DNA from: Styela clava
Taxonomy: Eukaryota > Chordata > Ascidiacea > Stolidobranchia > Styelidae
Assembly (NCBI RefSeq): GCF_964204865.1
Contig: NC_135254.1
Coordinates: 15,567,001 to 15,631,000 of the forward strand
Direction: 5' to 3'
DNA length: 64,000 nucleotides
The translations under genes and the position numbers were made by a program. Positions 58,921 to 64,000 of this stretch are shown piece by piece (positions within the stretch are counted from its first letter, which is position 1; the number at the start of each line of letters is the position of its first letter). The notes beneath the pieces were generated by a model, which worked only from the letters and a program-made list of their open reading frames with translations, was not told the DNA's origin and ran no database searches.

Positions 58921-61478
58921 TGAAACCAGGAAAAGTATTTGTCATTTTACTGCAAAAAAAAAAAAAAAAGATTATTGCGAATATATGTCGTTTGAATATA
59001 TCACATATCGTGAAAAAATCTGCAAATCTTTTTTTTTTCATTTTAGGTAATATAACTGATATAAATTTATTAATTTCACTGTTTAAAAGCAAATTTGTTG
59101 TTTAAGCCTGAAAGAATAGAAAAATTACCTAATTTGTTTTGTCTGTTTTTTCACTATATCGTATTATTGGTTAGCAGGCAACCACATATGAATCTTCGCT
59201 TGGATTTATTTTGGAGAAACAATACACGCGACAAAAGATATTTCAAATATTATTTTGCTTATTATAAATTTTATTCTTTCAAAATGCGGTCCATTCTGAA
59301 ATCATAATCAAACTCATATATTATAAAACATGAACCCAAAGACAAATTTTCTGGATCGTATTTGGAAACATAAATAGAAATATAATTGATTGTAATCGTC
59401 TTTATCAAAAAGCCGGCATCCACGAACTATACGTCAACGTTAACCACAATCATCAATTACTACTATTTCTTGTACAGAACAAATGATGCGTCGAATTAAA
59501 AGTTAATAGTTCATGAACAATAAGAGCATGTAACCCTTAAACATAATGTACGCGTTAACAATGAAGATACAAAAGTTTTTTGACATAGAACAAGTTACAG
59601 ATGTTAAAGCATGATTGACGCTACAAAAATAGAAAAAAAAATGTCCTTAATTCAATGTAGCTCTTTTGTTTATTCTTCGACGATGTTCAACCTTTTTGAT
59701 CACTTCCGACTTACTGTTTATTTTGTACCTCGGGTGAAATTTATGCTTATAGGCTAAAACAAGATTCGGTTTTAAATGGAGTTCACTGTATAATATATAT
59801 ATTTCGTGTCGTCTGTCAGTATCTTCGTTATATGGCACACGTTGCGGGTATGCCGCATATGAGGTATTTATTATTATAAACACTGATTTCCGAACTCCAG
59901 CCTGTAATTAGAAGGAAAAATACGGAAATGGTCGGACTGCGATTAAAATTATAAAGGTCTAACGGATCCCAAACAACTATAATTATCACCGTAGTTCCGT
60001 TTTCCTGTTAAATTATGGCTTTCTTAATCAATTGTGAACTAAATAAAATAATAAACACACCGGCAGCTGGAGGAAACGCTTTCGGATAATAATAAACAAT
60101 CTAGCACAATGGCTGTCAACATCGCATGGCTGGGTATTTTGAATCGAAAAGTAAATTATTCGAGTCAATTCATACGACAGTTTTGAATCGCCGCCATCTT
60201 GTCTTTTTTGACCACCAAAGTTGACGAGTTTCTTCCTATTTCGCTATTGATGGAACATGTTTCTTACTGTGTACGACAACTCCGTGTACTAACTGAGTGA
60301 TGGATTCTATGTTTTCATTAATTTACCGTATGTGTCTGGAGGTCCCATTGCAATAAAAAAGTCCCATACAGACACGTCGTTGTATTAATTTAAATATCTT
60401 CCAAGTACATTCGATTCGAATAAATGTTCGATTTGATTCTGGAATCATTCGAAAATGTCCTAATATTTGTAACCATGCTTATAATTTTTTTTATCCCGAA
60501 TGGGCTATTTTTTATCGCCGGTTTTCTCCATCGAAAGTAATTTTGTCGTTCTTTGGGAGAAATTTTGCATTCGATGTGGTATTAATATTTAGTACTTTAT
60601 CATTACTATAATACTTTTTAGTATTACATTTATGCACACAGCTATTTGAACTGTACAAAAGCGGGAGTGCGACTTGCGCATATCACAAGCTAATCCATTA
60701 AATAGTGAACAAAAAAAGTAGTTTTAATGCGTAGTGAAGATGGAATAAAAAAATCCGAAATACGCAAATGTACGAATTTAACGGAAAGAACCACTCATAA
60801 CAGAAGCCTACCATTTCAGCAGAGTGTAAAAAGTTGGGTAGACCCCAGCAGTTCAAGGATATTTCGGTACTCCATGGCAGTTCCCTACACTTTCTACAGA
60901 CTTTAGAGGATTCGCACCGAGTTTTGCTTAAAGAGGTATCAGTCAAAAATACCGCTATTTTACATGTTAACGTGTGGGAATGAGGGTGAAATGTTTTTTC
61001 TTTTTCTTGGGGTGAGTTATATTGAAATTCTGAATTACAGTGATTCACATTGTCGATAGACTGCTGTCAAAAATTAATGATGACATCATTCAACTGTCAA
61101 TTCAAAAAATAGTGGTAATTTATCAGTGCCTATGTGATCATTTTTAAGTCGTGTTTCATGATTGGTTCATACTTAATCAAAATATTTACCTATTTATTTG
61201 TTTGACTTCACTACAATACGAAGCTGCTACGTTTTTAATTATAGTGTTTGGAATCAACAATTAGAAATTAATTGGAAGGAAGTTAAACTCTTTTAATCAG
61301 GCATACTGAAACTTATAATTTTGTTTAATACTATTTAAGTGCTAGCCCTTTGCTTCAGATGTTTCCATGAGTTAGTTGGTTTATCATATTTTATTTTCTC
61401 CTTTCAGAATATAAGCTCGCGAATGTTGTCCGTGAGCTCATTTTACGAAACACTTTGTCAAGAGACATAGCAGAGAAA
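58921..61478. other. Spacer upstream of B2
   Basis: It aligns with 50920-53595 of unit 1 minus the hAT element. A splice acceptor 'ttctcctttcag' ends at 61407, 71 bases before the B2 ATG. No supported gene. Confidence 0.5.
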
Positions 61479-62003
61479 ATGGCTGTTCTACAAATAATTG
61501 AATATTCCAGCAAAAATATTGTCGAGACAACTGATAAAAATTGCAATAGTAATCGAATTGTGGAGAGAATACATTGCTTGAACAAAAACTTAAATTCTAG
61601 TCGGAAGAACATCAACGAACTAAAGAATTTCACTCCTGTGGTAAAACCATCGTCAATGGCAAGGCAAAAGCGAGTTTTTTCAACAAAATCAAAAAGAAAA
61701 TTCACTAATCTATGCGCAGTCAAAGAATTGGAAGAAAAAGTGGAAACAACAAACAAATCATCGAATTTATGGATTAAAATTGAAATGAATCAAAGAAATT
61801 TCACGGAAAGACAAATATTTTCAAAAAATAATAAAACGAATCTGCGACGAAAAATGAACAATATGTTACCGGTAATTGACGAAAAAGACGAAATAATTTA
61901 CAATACGGAATTAAACGCAAAACGGTATCGTTCTATCAACTGCAAACCACGAAATCATTTCCGGGAGAAACATGGATTTAAATTTCTTGTATCTTGCTAT
62001 TAA
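61479..62003 (+). CDS. Unrecognised small basic protein, family B (B2)
   Basis: 174 residues. The start at 61479 is chosen because it aligns with B1 (MAVLQIIEYSS); an in-frame Met lies eight codons upstream. It has the same conserved C-terminal block as B1 and ends in VSCY where B1 ends in VSCH. The N-terminal 60 residues are more diverged and two residues shorter. Within the 53-codon block of identical protein I count three base differences from B1, all synonymous, which hints at selection on the protein. A poly(A) signal AATAAA lies at 62065-62070. Function is unknown. Confidence 0.75.
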   Translation: MAVLQIIEYSSKNIVETTDKNCNSNRIVERIHCLNKNLNSSRKNINELKNFTPVVKPSSMARQKRVFSTKSKRKFTNLCAVKELEEKVETTNKSSNLWIKIEMNQRNFTERQIFSKNNKTNLRRKMNNMLPVIDEKDEIIYNTELNAKRYRSINCKPRNHFREKHGFKFLVSCY

Positions 62004-63060
62004 TATTTTTACATTACCGTCGAAATATATTTATAATATTATCTTACAGTGCAATATGTATGAAAATAAATTTATTTATATAAAATGTTGTTGAATTCGT
62101 CAGGAGGTAACAAAGGGGGAGATACATCAAATGGGTATTTTTCGAGCATTGTTCTCCTCACTCGCTTCCGTAACATGGGGTAATCAACACGATGTCAAAG
62201 GGGGAATGGGCAATTGAAATTTTAGCTGCCGTTTAGATACTTTGTTTGCTCAGATAGATTTTCAGACGTAGGATAATGAAAGGCAAGTGTATGTTGGGCA
62301 TGCACCATCAGTCGAGCCCTTGAAATATACTTGAGAAAACACTCTGCTCATCAAAAGAAAAAATTCCAAACTAAAATAAAATATGTAAAAACTGTTTTAT
62401 CGATTTTGAAAAATAAACTAAATAAAATTTTCAATCAAGGCATTTCCAGAATAAACTCGACGTTTATTTTATCATTTTTTCAAAACCAAATTTCCTGAAC
62501 TAATTATATGGCACTAACTTAAGACGAGTTTGAAACAGCTCAATTTATTTTAATTGATTTGATAGTTTAAATTATATACAACAAAAATTTCAAAGTTTAT
62601 ATATCATTGAAATGGGTATGTAATTAAATAACCAATTGCTTCCGAGATGAAATGTCGACCCAATTTCAAATCCCGCAAACCGAAAATGTGAAATCATCGA
62701 AAAATCATTCAGGAAGCAAACCTTATGTTTAAATGTGGTGCTCAAAATATTAAGTCGACTACTAACATTACTCTTGTCGTATTTTCAAATTCGGCGGCGA
62801 AAAACTTGAAATCACGTAATCACACATCGGGCGTGTCAAAATTTAAATGAGGGTCAGTCAGAGTTTTAGATACCACACTAAAATAAGAAGAAAAGTTGCA
62901 AATGTTAATGTTTTTGAAGTCGAAACTTATATATATATATATATATGTATGCTTTAAAAAATATTAAAATGGTTGTTAGAAATTCAACTGTTCCGGAACA
63001 GGGACACAAAAATGAACTAGAGCTGCGTGCAGCTTTAACAGGCTTCCCGCGTAGAAAAAA
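62004..63060. other. 3' flank of B2 and end of the duplication
   Basis: It aligns with 54127-54890 up to about 62790, then becomes unique. A (TA)n run lies at 62931-62946. No gene. Confidence 0.45.
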
Positions 63061-63705
63061 ACTGAAGACGCGTTTTGCTCACTGGAGCGTGAAAGCGTGG
63101 TCAGTCATGCATAAAATTCGCAATTTATGATGGGGGACTTATTATCTGCATGTGATGTAAATTTCAAGTCTCTAAGTAGTGTCGTTCTCAAGAAGAAGAT
63201 GAAAATGTAAAATCCGATATTGCTTACTGGAGCGTATCGCCGAGGTCACTCATGCGTGTCCTTGACATATCGTATCCGGAACATGTCCATTAATCATTGT
63301 TATGAATTTCAACCCAATAGCATGTATTAATTTTGAGAAATCGCAAAAAAACTGAAAACGCGTTTTGTTCACTGGAGCGTGAAAGCGTGGTCACTCATGC
63401 ATAAAATTTGCAATTTATGATGGGGGACTCATTATCTGCATGTGATGTAAATTTCAAGTCTCTAAGTAGTGTCGTTCTCGAGAAGAAGATGAAAATGTAA
63501 AATCCTATATTGATCACTGGAGCGTATCGCCGAGGTCACTCATGCGTATCCTTGACATATCGTATCCGGAACATGTCCATTAATCATTGTTATGAATTTC
63601 AACCCAATAGCATGTATCAATTTTGAGAAATCGCAAAAAAACTGAAAACGCGTTTTGCTCACTGGAGCGTGAAAGCATGGTCAGTCATGCATAAAATTTG
63701 CGTTT
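63061..63705. repeat. 290-bp tandem repeat, about 2.2 copies
   Basis: 'actgaaaacgcgttttg' (with one variant base in the first copy) starts at 63061, 63351 and 63641. Each unit contains two 'cactggagcgt' motifs about 160 bp apart. The third copy is cut at about 63705. Confidence 0.9.
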
Positions 63706-63770
63706 TATTGCTAGCTGAGAACTTCTGCACATTTGAGGTGAATTTAAAGTTTGTAGGACCAATTTGAAAA

Positions 63771-63843
<73 letters not shown>

Positions 63844-63884
63844 CACAGGAATACAATAGGTTCCCTGCTGACAAGCAGCGGGAA

Positions 63885-63948
<64 letters not shown>

Positions 63949-63990
63949 CACAGGAATACAATAGGTTCCCTGCTGACAAGCAGCGGGAAG
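63771..63990. repeat. Two (TAA)n arrays with a repeated 44-bp spacer
   Basis: (TAA)n lies at about 63771-63841 and 63885-63945. Each is followed by 'aaacacaggaatacaatagg' and 'ttccctgctgacaagcagcg'. The spacer contains a small hairpin (ccctgctgacaagcaggg-like). Poly-Leu and poly-Tyr frames over the arrays are spurious. Confidence 0.9.
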
Positions 63991-64000
63991 CCTAATAATG

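Larger units (their letters stand above)
54912..62790. repeat. Tandem segmental duplication, unit 2 (A2 pseudogene and B2)
   Basis: This is the direct partner of 47029-54890. Unit-2-specific gains are about 340 bp at 56624-56965 and the 18-bp minisatellite at 58600-58920. Confidence 0.9.

Noticed and set aside
58433-59105. Cys-Lys-rich open frames
   Set aside because: They are made by an 18-bp minisatellite whose period is a multiple of three. There is no counterpart in unit 1.
63659-63979. Open frames of poly-Leu or poly-Tyr on the - strand
   Set aside because: They are translations of the (TAA)n microsatellites, not proteins.

Overview
This window is eukaryotic genomic DNA from an animal. 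It is AT-rich, its genes have GT-AG introns, and its spacers are crowded with small DNA transposons, a tRNA-derived SINE and minisatellites. The best guess for the organism is an invertebrate deuterostome, probably an ascidian tunicate. This rests on the conserved gene content and the lineage-specific repeats, and is inference only.

Left part (1-12.6 kb): an intron-free nucleostemin gene (GNL3, + strand) converges on a nine-exon gene for the mitochondrial HflX-type GTPase GTPBP6 (- strand). I rebuilt GTPBP6 exon by exon, and every splice phase closes into a 533-residue protein. Its introns carry a hAT-type element with a perfect 8-bp target-site duplication, a SINE and older repeats. 12.6-18 kb: an inverted SINE arrangement, then two tandemly duplicated intronless genes for 11-finger C2H2 zinc-finger proteins (- strand). 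18-25.8 kb: repeat-rich and without a supported host gene, but with a 521-bp hAT element, a decayed hAT transposase relic and a second hAT element nested inside that relic.

Middle part (25.8-45.8 kb): three complete six-exon CYP4-family (CYP4V-like) cytochrome P450 genes, two on the - strand and one on the + strand, with the same exon plan (about 440/207/285/235/93/260 nt). All three retain the I-helix, ExxR and haem-Cys motifs. Between them lies a type II membrane protein gene with a degenerate C-type lectin-like domain; its first exon was not found.

Right part (47-62.8 kb): a direct tandem duplication of a unit of about 7.9 kb. Each unit carries one 'A' and one 'B' gene of a family of small, very basic proteins (about 172-176 residues) that I do not recognise. 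A1, B1 and B2 are open and A2 is broken. Transposon and minisatellite insertions present in only one unit post-date the duplication. This family is the best candidate here for something undescribed. The window ends in a 290-bp tandem repeat and (TAA)n arrays.

The genes do not form one pathway. GNL3 (nucleolus) and GTPBP6 (mitochondrial ribosome) are housekeeping GTPases. The P450, zinc-finger, lectin-like and A/B genes are lineage-expanded families.
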